A stretch of DNA of 64,000 bases, from contig SCVA01000002.1 of NCBI GenBank assembly GCA_004297005.1, positions 1 through 64,000 on the forward strand. Direction: 5' to 3'. Position numbers and translations under genes: made by a program. Positions 20,711-29,455 of the stretch are shown in pieces. Under the pieces are notes generated by a model. It did not search any database. It was not told where the DNA came from and saw only the letters and a list, made by a program, of their open reading frames with translations. The stretch comes from Nevskiaceae bacterium (GTDB lineage Bacteria > Pseudomonadota > Gammaproteobacteria > Nevskiales > Nevskiaceae). Positions within the stretch are counted from its first letter, which is position 1; each line of letters begins with the position of its first letter.

Positions 20711-22048
20711 CTAACTGCCCCGCAAGGCGCTGGCAGCCGATGCTAGATCCAGCGCGCTGTTGTAAACATGGCTACAAAGCCTTATCGCCAGCGCCGGTTC
20801 GCCTTCGACAGGCACCGGCACATCGCAGAGTACGTGGTTGTCGTGCACATAGGCCGCATACAGGCCGTGCTGCTCGTACAGATTGCGGAAGGCGGCGACT
20901 GCCTTCGCGGGCTCGGGGATTTTGATCACGCTGATACCCAGCGCAAAGCGCTCGTCCTCGGGCGTGCGCAGCTCAAACCCGGCGGCGCGCAGTTGCTGGC
21001 GCAGGCTTTTACCCAGCTCGTGTATGCGTGCCTCGACGGTAGCCGGGCCTAGGGCCAGATGGAACTCCAGGGCCGCGCTCAGAGCGGGGAACAGCGCGTC
21101 GTTGCGCTGCCCCAGGCACTCGAAGCGCGCGGCGCCCGCGGGCAGGCCCGCTTCCGGGTAGTTGAACTCGTAGTCGTAGCCCACCGTGTGCGGCTGCAAC
21201 TCGCCGGCGCGCTCCGGGCGCAGGTAGAGGATGCCCAGCTCGCGCGGGCCCATCAGCCACTTGTGGGCGCTGCTGGAATAGCTGTCGCAGTCCATCGCCC
21301 GCAGGTCGAGCGCGGTCGCGCCCCAGGTCTGGGCGCCGTCGACGTGCACGAACACCTCCGGTCGCGCGGCGTGGATGGCCTTGCACAGGGCTGCCGCGGG
21401 CAAGCGCAGGCCGCTGATGTTGGATAGCTCGCTAAAACTCACCACCCGCGTGCGCGGCGTCAGCGCGGCGAGGAAGGGTTCGATCAGCTCCTGCTCGCTG
21501 CGCGGCTGCTCGGGCAGTTGCACCACCTTGCAGACGAAGGGCCGGCGGGCACGGCGATAGCCCCAACTGCGGTTGTTGGTGTGGTGGTTGTGGTCCCAAA
21601 GCACCACCTCGTCGTCGGGTGCGAAGTCAAAGCCATTGACCACGGTGGCATTGGCCTCGCTGGTGTTGCGTACCAGGGCGACGTCGCGGCCATCGGCCAG
21701 GCCCAGGTGCTGCGCCAGCAGGCCGCGCAGGCGGGCCAGCTCGGTTTGCAGGAACAGCGCGCGGTGATGGAAAGAAACATCCGCCGCCAGCCGCGCGCTG
21801 GCCTCGGCATAGGCCTGCTGCACGCGCCGCAGGGGCGGCGTGAGGTTGGCGGCGTTGAGCGGAATCTTCGGCGCCGCGGCCTCGGCGAAGGCGAACTCAC
21901 GGCGCACCGCCGGCCAGTCGCCGGGCGTGGGCAGCGGTGTGGATGTCTGCGCGCTTTCGGGCGCAAGGCCGGCTTGCAGCAGGCGGCCACCGGTGGCGGC
22001 GGCGAGGCCGGCACCACCGAGGGCGAGCAGACGGCGGCGGCTGATCAT
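20711..22048 (-). CDS. Tat-exported PLP-dependent aminotransferase class V-fold protein
   Basis: A 445-residue protein beginning MISRRRLLALGGAGLAAATGG, a twin-arginine signal. The rest is a class V fold (isopenicillin N epimerase / cysteine desulfurase-like): RNTSEANATVVNG phosphate-binding region, HVDGAQTWG (Asp 237 for the PLP ring nitrogen) and SSSAHKW (PLP lysine 263). Folding with cofactor before export fits the Tat route. Pseudomonas PvdN is a known periplasmic PLP enzyme of this type, but no siderophore genes are nearby, so the substrate is unknown. The start forms an ATGA overlap with the upstream membrane protein gene. Confidence 0.88.
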   Translation of the reverse strand: MISRRRLLALGGAGLAAATGGRLLQAGLAPESAQTSTPLPTPGDWPAVRREFAFAEAAAPKIPLNAANLTPPLRRVQQAYAEASARLAADVSFHHRALFLQTELARLRGLLAQHLGLADGRDVALVRNTSEANATVVNGFDFAPDDEVVLWDHNHHTNNRSWGYRRARRPFVCKVVQLPEQPRSEQELIEPFLAALTPRTRVVSFSELSNISGLRLPAAALCKAIHAARPEVFVHVDGAQTWGATALDLRAMDCDSYSSSAHKWLMGPRELGILYLRPERAGELQPHTVGYDYEFNYPEAGLPAGAARFECLGQRNDALFPALSAALEFHLALGPATVEARIHELGKSLRQQLRAAGFELRTPEDERFALGISVIKIPEPAKAVAAFRNLYEQHGLYAAYVHDNHVLCDVPVPVEGEPALAIRLCSHVYNSALDLASAASALRGS

Positions 22049-22440
22049 GCGCGCGCTCCCGTCGCCGGACGGCGCCACAGCGACCACAACAGCAGCGGGC
22101 CAGCCACCAGCAGCAGGCCGAGGCCCAACTGGCTCAACAGCTCGAACAGCGCGCGACGCAGGCCGACAGTCAGCACCGCATCAGCGGTGTATGGCGCGGC
22201 GCGGTAGCCGAGCAGGATCAGCGCCGCCAGCAGCAGGCTCAGCAGCCAGGCCAGCGTCTGGGCGCTGCGCTTGCCGATGTGGCCTTTGCGGCTACCTGGC
22301 TCAGTGCCGGCGCCCAGCCAGAGCAGGGCCAGCAACACGCCCAGTGCCACCCCCAGCGCGGCTGGCAACACCGAGAGCTGCGCGGCGGCGAATACGGTTT
22401 CCCACTGCCTTGCCATCCACCAGGCCTGCATCGGCTCCAC
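22045..22440 (-). CDS. Small three-helix membrane protein coupled to the Tat PLP enzyme
   Basis: I do not recognise this 131-residue protein. It has three hydrophobic segments (about 16-44, 60-83 and 98-122) with basic residues between them and an arginine-containing C-terminus. Its stop overlaps the PLP enzyme start by ATGA, which supports a real gene and coupled translation. It could anchor or assist the exported enzyme, but that is inference. The ATG is at 22438-22440. Confidence 0.7.
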   Translation of the reverse strand: MEPMQAWWMARQWETVFAAAQLSVLPAALGVALGVLLALLWLGAGTEPGSRKGHIGKRSAQTLAWLLSLLLAALILLGYRAAPYTADAVLTVGLRRALFELLSQLGLGLLLVAGPLLLWSLWRRPATGARA

Positions 22441-22659
22441 TCCCTAGGTTGCGTGTCGGTCGCCAGGGAGTATCGACAGCGGGCGGAGTGGCTCCAACTA
22501 GTAAATGCAGTCTTCCTCGGGGCGGCCGCTCGGCGCGGATGGCGAACACCCCGTTCGTCAGCGCCTTGGATGCGCCCCCGCTCGCGGGAAAGGATCAGTC
22601 GACCCTGGAACGGAAGCCTTTTGCCGGCGAGCGAGCCTCACGGCCGGCAGAGAAGGCGC

Positions 22660-23307
22660 CTAGAAGCGCGGCCGGCCCGGACTCGGCAGGCTGATGGCCG
22701 GCGCCGACATCGGCACCTCCCTGCGCGGCGCGGCGGGCGCCGGGCTGGACAAGGCACCGGTAGGGGCGGCTGGTTCGCGCCGCACGTAGTACACCGGGTA
22801 GGCGTAGTAGTAGGGGTAGCCGTAGAGGAAGTCCGCACCCACCACCACCTGCTCGGGCGAGGGCTTGGGCCAGAGGTAGACCTCGGTCGCCGCGACCTTG
22901 GGGTACTGGTACGGGTACTCGCCGATCTGGCGCGACTCGCTGCCGCTGAGCGTGCCGACCACGGTCACTTCGCGGCCGCCCTCGTAGGCCTTGGGGTCGC
23001 GGAAGCCGGGAATGCAGGCCAGGAAGCGGCCGTCGTTGCGGTCGCTCTGCTTCGGACGCGAGCTGGAATCCAGCGGCCGGGCGAGGATCTCGAAGCAGCT
23101 CTGCTCGGCCTTGTTGTCCATCGACAGCACCACCCCGCCCCAGCGGACCTTCTGCCCTTCCGGCGGTGCCTTCAGCGCGCTGGCCTCGGTCGGAGTCAGC
23201 TTGGGGAACTCGCCACGCAGCGCCTGCGGCGGCGCACAGGCGCCGAGCAGCAGACTCAATCCCAGGACGGGGCCGGTGCGGGAAGAAAGAAAACGCGGGT
23301 ATTGCAT
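22660..23307 (-). CDS. Slp-family outer-membrane lipoprotein
   Basis: A 215-residue lipoprotein with lipobox LLLGAC (Cys about 24) and the Slp-family core RWGGVVLSMDNKAEQSCFEILARPLDSSSRP, then GRFLACIPGFRDPKAYEGGREVTVVGTLSG and YPKVAATEVYLWP. Slp proteins are starvation- or acid-inducible outer-membrane lipoproteins of unclear function. The C-terminus has a tyrosine-rich patch (YGYPYYYAYPVYY) and a Pro/Ala-rich tail. The ATG is at 23305-23307. Confidence 0.9.
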   Translation of the reverse strand: MQYPRFLSSRTGPVLGLSLLLGACAPPQALRGEFPKLTPTEASALKAPPEGQKVRWGGVVLSMDNKAEQSCFEILARPLDSSSRPKQSDRNDGRFLACIPGFRDPKAYEGGREVTVVGTLSGSESRQIGEYPYQYPKVAATEVYLWPKPSPEQVVVGADFLYGYPYYYAYPVYYVRREPAAPTGALSSPAPAAPRREVPMSAPAISLPSPGRPRF

Positions 23308-23607
23308 GGGAATTCGGCAGCGATCAGAGGGATGGCCGCCCGGGGCCGATGCTTGGCGCGGCAGGGCGGGTCACGGCACTAGCCGCTGCGCCACGCACCT
23401 GGGCTGGCCAGGGCGTGCACAAGGCGTTGTGCGGACCTTGCCAATAACGCGGCAGCAGGCTCGACGCTGACACAGCGTTCACCAGGGTGGCCGCGGCGCA
23501 ACCGGCTTGCGCGGCTGCGAAAGGTCGCAGCGCTGAGCCTGAAAGTCTCGATGCCGCCGAGTAGCCCGCCGCCCATCCACGTCGAGCGGGGCAGCACCCC
23601 TAAGAAT
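23308..23607. other. 300-base gap between Slp and ccmI, no gene seen
   Basis: GC-rich sequence between the minus-strand Slp and ccmI genes. No convincing ORF, RNA or terminator was found. It should hold the Slp promoter. Confidence 0.5.
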
Positions 23608-24861
23608 TCAGCCGCCGACCCGCTCGCGGATCACCAGGGTCTGCGGCTGGCCCGCCGCTTCGCGGCCGAGTTGCAGGCTGCCTTGCAGGTCGCCGGGCTG
23701 GGCCTGGGCGCCGCCGGACTGCGAGAGCCGGGCGGTGATGGTCCAGCGGTCGAACTGCGAGAGCTTCATCGCCGGCGTCATGCCCATGCTGTCGTCCAGC
23801 CTCACCGTCAGCGGCAGACGCGCGCCCGGCAGGCGCTGCACGGCCAGCGGCATCGGCGGGCCGGAGGCGGCCTTGGCGAACACGAACAGCACCGCGCCCG
23901 CGGGCACCTGCGCGGCCAGGGCCGGGTCCAGCTCCACGGTGATGCTCAGGCTCAGGCCCTGGGTGGCGGCGCCCTGGCTGCCGGACGCTTCCGTCGCAGA
24001 CGGCGCGGCAGCCGTCATCCGCGCCCCACCCTGCAACTGGCGCAACTCGTCCAGGCGCTGCACGACAGCGGCGCGGATGTCCTCGGGCAATTCCTGCTTG
24101 AGCAGTTGCTCGAACCGCGCCTGCGCCTGGGCGTAGTCCTTGGCCTGGGCGTTGGCGAGGCCGGCATACCAGAGCGTCTTGCCGTCGTCCGGGGCCAGCT
24201 TGAGAGCGGCCTCGAACAGCTGCTGCGGCTTGCCGAGCAGATCGCGGTCGCGCGCCATCGCCAGCGCCTCGCCCTCGCCGGTGAGCAGCGCCGGGTTGTT
24301 GTTGCCCGACAGCTCGTTGGCCTTGGCGTAGGCGCTGGCGGACTCGGCGTAGCGCTCCATCACGAAATAGGAGCGGCCGAGCATGGTCCAGCCTTCCACG
24401 TCGCCCGGTTCGGCCTGCAGGCGCGCTTCCAGCTTGGCGACCATGGCGCTGATGTCCGGCGCCTGGCCATTGGCGGGCGCGGCCGGGCCTTGGGCGATCT
24501 GCTCGGCGGTGCGCCAACTGCCGGCCTGCACATACCAGACCGCGCCGCCGACCATGAACAGCACCGCCAGCAACAGCGCCGGCGCCAGCTTGCGCGGGCT
24601 CTCGGCACTGCCGGCCTCCTGCACTTCCGCCTCGCCAAGTAGACGCTGGTCCAGCTCGCGCTTGAGATTGCTGGCCTCTTCGGCGTTGAGCAGGCCGGTG
24701 GTCTGCTCGTTTTCCAGCTCCGCCAGCCGCGTGCGGTAGGCGGCGATGTTGGCGGCACGGCGGCGCTGGGCGGTGGGCAGGCGCGCCTGCCAGAACGGCC
24801 GGGTCAGCCAGAACGCGGCGATCAGGGCGAGGATCGCCATCGGCAAAACAGACATGCTCAT
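23608..24861 (-). CDS. ccmI: CcmI, cytochrome c maturation TPR protein
   Basis: CcmI holds apocytochrome c for heme ligation by CcmF/CcmH. The 417 residues include two N-terminal membrane helices (about 5-20 and 92-110) separated by a cytoplasmic coiled region (RRRAANIAAYRTRLAELENEQ), a periplasmic TPR part (DVEGWTMLGRSYFVMERYAESASAYAKA, then DDGKTLWYAGLANAQAKDYAQAQARFEQLL) and a C-terminal beta domain. Its start overlaps the ccmH stop by ATGA. It is the last gene of the ccm operon. Confidence 0.95.
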   Translation of the reverse strand: MSMSVLPMAILALIAAFWLTRPFWQARLPTAQRRRAANIAAYRTRLAELENEQTTGLLNAEEASNLKRELDQRLLGEAEVQEAGSAESPRKLAPALLLAVLFMVGGAVWYVQAGSWRTAEQIAQGPAAPANGQAPDISAMVAKLEARLQAEPGDVEGWTMLGRSYFVMERYAESASAYAKANELSGNNNPALLTGEGEALAMARDRDLLGKPQQLFEAALKLAPDDGKTLWYAGLANAQAKDYAQAQARFEQLLKQELPEDIRAAVVQRLDELRQLQGGARMTAAAPSATEASGSQGAATQGLSLSITVELDPALAAQVPAGAVLFVFAKAASGPPMPLAVQRLPGARLPLTVRLDDSMGMTPAMKLSQFDRWTITARLSQSGGAQAQPGDLQGSLQLGREAAGQPQTLVIRERVGG

Positions 24862-25349
24862 TCCTTAGGGTTGCGCGCGGGCGCGTCCTGCGCGGCCAAG
24901 GCGGCCTGGGTCTCGGCCAGCAGGCGCTGCACGGCCTCGGGGTCCACCGGCTTCTCCGTCGCCGCCGCTGGCCGGCGGGTGCCGCGCACATAGCGCAGCG
25001 CCCACACCAGCCCGCCCAAGAGCAGCAGGAAGGGGCCGAGCCAGAGCAGCGCGGTGCTGGCCTTGAACGGCGGCCGGTACAGCACGAAGTCGCCATAGCG
25101 CTCGGTGAGATAGCCGACGATCTCGGCCTGGCTGCGGCCGGCGACGATCTGAGTCTTCACCTGGTTGCGCAGGTCCACCGCCAGCGGCGCATTGGACTCG
25201 GCAATCGTCTGGTTCTGGCAGACCAGGCAGCGCAGCTCGGCGATCAGTGCCTGGTAGCGCGCCTCCTGCTGCGCATCGAGGCCATCGACGTCGGCCAGTA
25301 CCACGCTGCTGAGTAGCAGCAGCAACGCCGCCAAGTAGTTACGCCTCAC
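24858..25349 (-). CDS. ccmH: CcmH, apocytochrome thiol reductant
   Basis: A 163-residue protein with signal peptide, the redox motif LRCLVC (Cys 41 and 44) and a single membrane helix (about 98-116). CcmH reduces or holds the CxxCH cysteines of apocytochrome c. Only the CcmH N-terminal-type domain is present, with CcmI separate, as in Pseudomonas rather than the E. coli fusion. The start is GTG at 25347-25349, within a short GTGAGGC tandem repeat four bases before the ccmG stop region. Confidence 0.96.
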   Translation of the reverse strand: MRRNYLAALLLLLSSVVLADVDGLDAQQEARYQALIAELRCLVCQNQTIAESNAPLAVDLRNQVKTQIVAGRSQAEIVGYLTERYGDFVLYRPPFKASTALLWLGPFLLLLGGLVWALRYVRGTRRPAAATEKPVDPEAVQRLLAETQAALAAQDAPARNPKE

Positions 25350-25352
25350 GCC

Positions 25353-25877
25353 TCACCCCTCTCGCCTTACGCCCAGCAGCGGCCGGATCTTGGTTTCCCA
25401 GGCTTCCGGCGTCATCGGCCCGATCTGCTTAAAGAGGATGCTGCCATCCGGGCCGACCACGAAGGTCTCCGGCACGCCGTAGACGCCCCAGTCGAGCCCA
25501 GCGCTGCCGGCGTTGTCGGCGATGACGCTGCGGTAGGGATTGCCGTGGCGGTCCAGCCAGGCCTGGGTGTCGGCGTCGGCGTCCTTGTAGGCGAGGCCAA
25601 TGATCTCCACGCCCTGCTCGTGCGCCAACTGCATCAGCAGCGGGTGCTCGACGCGGCAGCCGGCGCACCAGCTCGCGAAGTAGTTGACCAGCACGGTGCG
25701 GCCGCGCCAGTCGGCGGGTGTCACCCGCGCCGGCGTGCCGCCCAGGCCAGGCAGCGCGAAGGCCGGCGCCGGCTTGCCGACCAGGGGGCTGGGCACCTCG
25801 CGCGGGTCGCGGGTGAGGCCGACCGCGAACAGCGCGATCAGGCCCAGCAGCACGGCGATGGGGACGAGATATTTCAT
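25353..25877 (-). CDS. ccmG: CcmG (DsbE), thiol:disulfide interchange protein
   Basis: A membrane-anchored periplasmic thioredoxin that supplies reductant for cytochrome c maturation. The 174 residues have an N-terminal anchor (about 3-20) and redox motif WCAGC (Cys 71, 74) in VLVNYFASWCAGCRVEHP, with YGVPETFVVGPDG carrying the cis-proline loop. The ATG at 25875-25877 is 10 bases after ccmF. Confidence 0.97.
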   Translation of the reverse strand: MKYLVPIAVLLGLIALFAVGLTRDPREVPSPLVGKPAPAFALPGLGGTPARVTPADWRGRTVLVNYFASWCAGCRVEHPLLMQLAHEQGVEIIGLAYKDADADTQAWLDRHGNPYRSVIADNAGSAGLDWGVYGVPETFVVGPDGSILFKQIGPMTPEAWETKIRPLLGVRREG

Positions 25878-25887
25878 CGCGTCGGCA

Positions 25888-27906
25888 TCAGGCGGCGAGT
25901 GTCGCGGCCGGCAGCGGCGCGGCGGCACGCGCGCTCAGCCGGTAGCGGCGGTCGCTGAGCGCGATCAGGCCGCCGAAGAACATCAGCACCCCACCCAGCC
26001 AGACCAGCCGGATCGCCGGCTTGTAGTACAGGCGCAGGCTCCAGTCGCCATTCGGGTTCTGCGGGTCCAGGGCCTCGCCCAGCGCCACGTAGAGGTCGCG
26101 ATGCAGACGGGCATCAACGCCGGACTCGGTCATGACGCTGCGCTGCGAGGGGTAGAAGCGCTTTTCCGGCACCAGATCAGCCACCAAGCGACCGGCGCGC
26201 GTCACCTGCACATGGGCGGTGTCGGCGGTGAAGTTCGGGCCCTGCGACTCGCGCACGCCCTCGAAGGCGAATTCGTAGCCGGCGAGATCGGCGCTGGCAC
26301 CCGGCGAGAGCCGCACGTCGCGCTCCACGCCATAGCCGGTGACATAGGCGACCCCCAGCATCCACAGCCCCAGGCCCAGGTGCGAAAGCGTCATGCCCCA
26401 GGCTCCGGCCGGCACGCTGGCCAGGGCGGCGGCGGTGGCGACGCCGTGCTGGCGCTTGGAGCGCAGCCGCTGCCAGACCTCCAGGCCCGCCGAGCCGAGC
26501 GTGAACAGCGCCAGCCAGGTGGCGACCGCCACCGTCAGCTTGCTGCCGAAGCTGGCGCTCACCGGCGCCAGCCACAGCGCCAGGCCGGGCAACACCAGGG
26601 CGACCGCGAGCGCCAGCAAGGCCGGGCCGCGCAGGCGGCGCAGCGCGGCGCGCCACTCGCCCTTCTTCCAGGGGGTCACCGCGCCGACCGCAACCAGCAC
26701 GAACAAGGGCGCGATCAGCGGGAAGAAGATGGCGTTGAAGTAGGGCGGGCCCACCGAGATCTTGCCCAGCGCCAGGGCATCCACCACCAGCGGGTAGAGG
26801 GTGCCGAGCAGCACACCGAAGCAGGCGGTGACCAGGAAGACGTTGTTGAGCAGCAGCAGGCCTTCGCGGGAATACAGCCGCAGCTCGCCGTCAGTCGCCA
26901 GCTTCGGCGCCCGCCAGGCGTAGAGGCTCAGGGCCGAGCCGATCACCACCGCCAGGAAGCCAAGGATGAACACGCCGCGCGCCGGGTCGCTGGCGAAGGC
27001 GTGCACCGACACCAGCACGCCGGAGCGGACCAGGAAGGTGCCGAGCAGCGACAGCGCGAAGGCGAGGATGGCCAGCAGCACCGTCCAGCTCTTCAAGAGG
27101 CCGCGCTTCTCGGTGACCGCCAGCGAGTGGATCAGCGCGGTGCCGGCCAGCCAGGGCATGAAGCTGGCGTTCTCGACCGGGTCCCAGAACCACCAGCCGC
27201 CCCAGCCCAGCTCGTTGTAGGCCCACCAGCTGCCGAGGGTGATGCCCATGGTCAGGAAGGCCCAGGCGGCGGTGGTCCAGGGCCGCGTCCAGCGCACCCA
27301 GGCGGCGTCGAGCTTGCCGGTGATCAGCGCGGCGATGGCGTAGGCGAAGGCGACGCTGAAGCCGACATAGCCCATGTAGAGCATGGGCGGATGGATGATC
27401 AGCCCCGGGTCCTGCAGCAGCGGATTGAGGTCGCGCCCTTCCAGCGGCACCGGATACATCCGCGCGAAGGGGTTGGAGGTGATCAACATGAACAGCAGAA
27501 AGCCGGTGGCGACCGCACCCAGCACCGCCAGCGCGGTGGCCGAGAGCTCCGCCGGCAGGCGGCGGTTGAACAGCGACACCGCCAGCGTCCAGCCCGAGAG
27601 CATCAGCCCCCAGAGCAGCAGCGAGCCCTCGTGGGCGCCCCAGACCGCCGAGATGCGGTAGACCAGGGGCAGCTTGGAGTGGCTGTTGTCGGCGACATAG
27701 GCCACCGAGAAATCCTTCTGGATGAAGGCCCAGGTGAGCGCCGCGAACGACACCGCCATCAGCAGGAACTGCGCCTGCGCCGCCGAGCTGGCGACGGCCT
27801 GGGCGCGGGCATTGCCCTTCCACAGGCCCCAGGCGGGAACCAGGGTCTGGGCCAGCGCCGCGATCAGGGCGAGGATGAGGGCGAAGTGACCGAGTTCGGG
27901 GGTCAT
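25888..27906 (-). CDS. ccmF: CcmF, cytochrome c heme lyase subunit
   Basis: CcmF is a large inner-membrane protein that ligates heme from CcmE to apocytochrome c. The 672 residues have many membrane segments and the periplasmic WWD domain (GWGGWWFWDPVENASFMPWL), with YKPAIRLVWLGGVLMFFGG near the C-terminus. The start is the ATG at 27904-27906 (MTPELGHFALIL). A very long open frame on the opposite strand here is only a shadow. Confidence 0.98.
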   Translation of the reverse strand: MTPELGHFALILALIAALAQTLVPAWGLWKGNARAQAVASSAAQAQFLLMAVSFAALTWAFIQKDFSVAYVADNSHSKLPLVYRISAVWGAHEGSLLLWGLMLSGWTLAVSLFNRRLPAELSATALAVLGAVATGFLLFMLITSNPFARMYPVPLEGRDLNPLLQDPGLIIHPPMLYMGYVGFSVAFAYAIAALITGKLDAAWVRWTRPWTTAAWAFLTMGITLGSWWAYNELGWGGWWFWDPVENASFMPWLAGTALIHSLAVTEKRGLLKSWTVLLAILAFALSLLGTFLVRSGVLVSVHAFASDPARGVFILGFLAVVIGSALSLYAWRAPKLATDGELRLYSREGLLLLNNVFLVTACFGVLLGTLYPLVVDALALGKISVGPPYFNAIFFPLIAPLFVLVAVGAVTPWKKGEWRAALRRLRGPALLALAVALVLPGLALWLAPVSASFGSKLTVAVATWLALFTLGSAGLEVWQRLRSKRQHGVATAAALASVPAGAWGMTLSHLGLGLWMLGVAYVTGYGVERDVRLSPGASADLAGYEFAFEGVRESQGPNFTADTAHVQVTRAGRLVADLVPEKRFYPSQRSVMTESGVDARLHRDLYVALGEALDPQNPNGDWSLRLYYKPAIRLVWLGGVLMFFGGLIALSDRRYRLSARAAAPLPAATLAA

Positions 27907-27931
27907 GGGGACGCGAGTAGCGTGGAGGGAC

Positions 27932-28399
27932 TCATGGCGCCGAGGCAGTGGTGCTCTTGAACTCGCCGCAGGAGTGCTTGCCACCCTGCTCCTTCAGCGA
28001 GGCGGCGAGGTCGGGCGAGATGTAGTTTTCGTCGTGCTTGGCCAGCACCTCGTCGGCGACGAACACCCCGTCGGCCGCCAGCGCACCGGTGGCGACGATG
28101 CCCTGCCCCTCGCGGAACAGGTCGGGCAGGATGCCCTCGTAGCGCACGCCGATGACCTTCGCGCAGTCGGCGAGGCGGAATTGCACCAGGAGACCCTGGC
28201 CACGCTGCACGCTGCCCTTCTCGACCAGACCGCCCAGGCGCACCTTGGCACCCACCGGCGACTTGCCGGCGACCAGGTCGGAGGGCGTCTGGAAATACAT
28301 CATGTTCTTGCGGAAGGCGGTAAAGCCCAGCGCCGCCGCCAGGCCCACGCCCAGTACCAGGGCGGCCACCGCCGCCATCCGCTTCTGCCGCTTGGTCAT
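27932..28399 (-). CDS. ccmE: CcmE, heme chaperone
   Basis: A 155-residue periplasm-facing heme chaperone with an N-terminal anchor (about 9-26) and an OB-fold domain. The covalent heme ligand His 122 and Tyr 126 are in LAKHDENY. It passes heme from CcmC/CcmD to CcmF. Its ATG overlaps the ccmD stop (ATGA), and 25 bases separate it from ccmF. Confidence 0.97.
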   Translation of the reverse strand: MTKRQKRMAAVAALVLGVGLAAALGFTAFRKNMMYFQTPSDLVAGKSPVGAKVRLGGLVEKGSVQRGQGLLVQFRLADCAKVIGVRYEGILPDLFREGQGIVATGALAADGVFVADEVLAKHDENYISPDLAASLKEQGGKHSCGEFKSTTASAP

Positions 28400-28554
28400 G
28401 CTTCGCCGCTCCGCTCGGATTCGTCTTCCGCCCGCTCAGACAGGCGCTGCCGCAATTCGTTGCGCGCCGATCGGGGCGACCACAGGTTCCAGACCACGAC
28501 CAGCGCGGTCAGGCCATAACTGGCCCAGATGAACAGGGCATAGCGCGGGTCCAT
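28396..28554 (-). CDS. ccmD: CcmD, small heme exporter subunit
   Basis: A 52-residue single-span protein (MDPRYALFIWASYGLTALVVVW, then a basic and acidic cytoplasmic tail). CcmD helps release holo-CcmE from the CcmABCD complex. It is supported by size, sequence pattern and tight overlaps: TGATG with ccmC upstream and ATGA with ccmE downstream. Confidence 0.93.
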   Translation of the reverse strand: MDPRYALFIWASYGLTALVVVWNLWSPRSARNELRQRLSERAEDESERSGEA

Positions 28555-29306
28555 CAGCGTGGGGCCTCCATGAGTTCGCGCACCCAGGCCGCGCGGCGTT
28601 CGCGCTCCAGCAGGATGTTCTGCATGCGCCGCAGCAGGGCGGCACCGAACAGCAGATAGAAGCCAGCCAGGCTGGCCAGCAGCGGCCAGAGCATGGGCGT
28701 GGACATCTTCGGGTTCTTCATGCCTTCCATCGACAGCAGGGTGGAGCCCTGATGCAGGGAGTTCCACCAGTCCACCGAGAACTTGACGATGGGCACGTTG
28801 ACCACGCCGACCAAGGCCAGCCAGGCGCAGGCGCGGGCGGCGGCGCGCGGGTCGTTGAAGGCGCTGTTGAGGGCGATCACGCCGATGTAGAGGAACAGCA
28901 GCACCAGTTCGGAGGTGAGCCGCGCGTCCCAGACCCAGTAGGCGCCCCACATCGGCTTGCCCCAGAGCATGCCGGTGACGAGGGCCACCACGGTGAAGCT
29001 AGCGCCAATGGGCGCGGCGGCCACCACCGCCACCTCGGCCAGCTTCATGCGCCAGATCAGCGCGATGGCGCCGGCCACCGCCATCAGCGCGTAGATCGAC
29101 AGCGAGATCGCCGCCGTGGGCACATGCACGTAGATGATGCGGAAGGCATCGCCCTGCTGGTAGTCGGGCGGCGCCAGATAAAGGCCGGCGTAGCAGGCGG
29201 CGGCGATCAGCAGCAACGACAGGCCGGCCAGCCAGGGCGCGAGGCGCTCGGCGAAGCGGAAGAAGCTCGGTGGCGAGCCCAGGCGGTGGAACCAGGTCCA
29301 GTTCAT
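28554..29306 (-). CDS. ccmC: CcmC, heme handling protein
   Basis: A 250-residue six-span inner-membrane protein that loads heme onto CcmE. It has the WWD-type domain WGKPMWGAYWVWDARLTSELVLLFLY and flanking conserved histidines (IYVHVPTAA, WWNSLHQGST). The ATG at 29304-29306 is unusually far (149 bases) from the ccmB stop, with a palindrome in the gap. Confidence 0.97.
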   Translation of the reverse strand: MNWTWFHRLGSPPSFFRFAERLAPWLAGLSLLLIAAACYAGLYLAPPDYQQGDAFRIIYVHVPTAAISLSIYALMAVAGAIALIWRMKLAEVAVVAAAPIGASFTVVALVTGMLWGKPMWGAYWVWDARLTSELVLLFLYIGVIALNSAFNDPRAAARACAWLALVGVVNVPIVKFSVDWWNSLHQGSTLLSMEGMKNPKMSTPMLWPLLASLAGFYLLFGAALLRRMQNILLERERRAAWVRELMEAPR

Positions 29307-29378
29307 CGGTTTTCGGAACTCGCGTAGGAATCGTCGCGAGCAAGCTCCAGCGCAAGGAATAGCAGCGGAGCAAGCGCA

Positions 29379-29394
29379 GCGCACTTAAGTGCGC
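29379..29394. repeat. 16-bp perfect palindrome in the ccmB-ccmC gap
   Basis: GCGCACTTAAGTGCGC is a perfect palindrome inside the 149-base gap. The gap also holds several CTCGCG/CGCGAG motifs, for example near 29318-29338. It may form a hairpin in the ccm transcript or be part of an inserted repeat. No good T-run follows, so I do not call it a terminator. Confidence 0.6.
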
Positions 29395-29455
29395 GAGCAT
29401 TGCGAGCAGCGCATGACGCGGCGATTGGGCTGCGCAGTAGATTCATTCGCGAGTT

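Noticed and set aside
25684..27960. A 758-codon open frame opposite ccmF and ccmG
   Set aside because: Gln/His/Arg-rich shadow translation; the ccm genes on the other strand are unmistakable.
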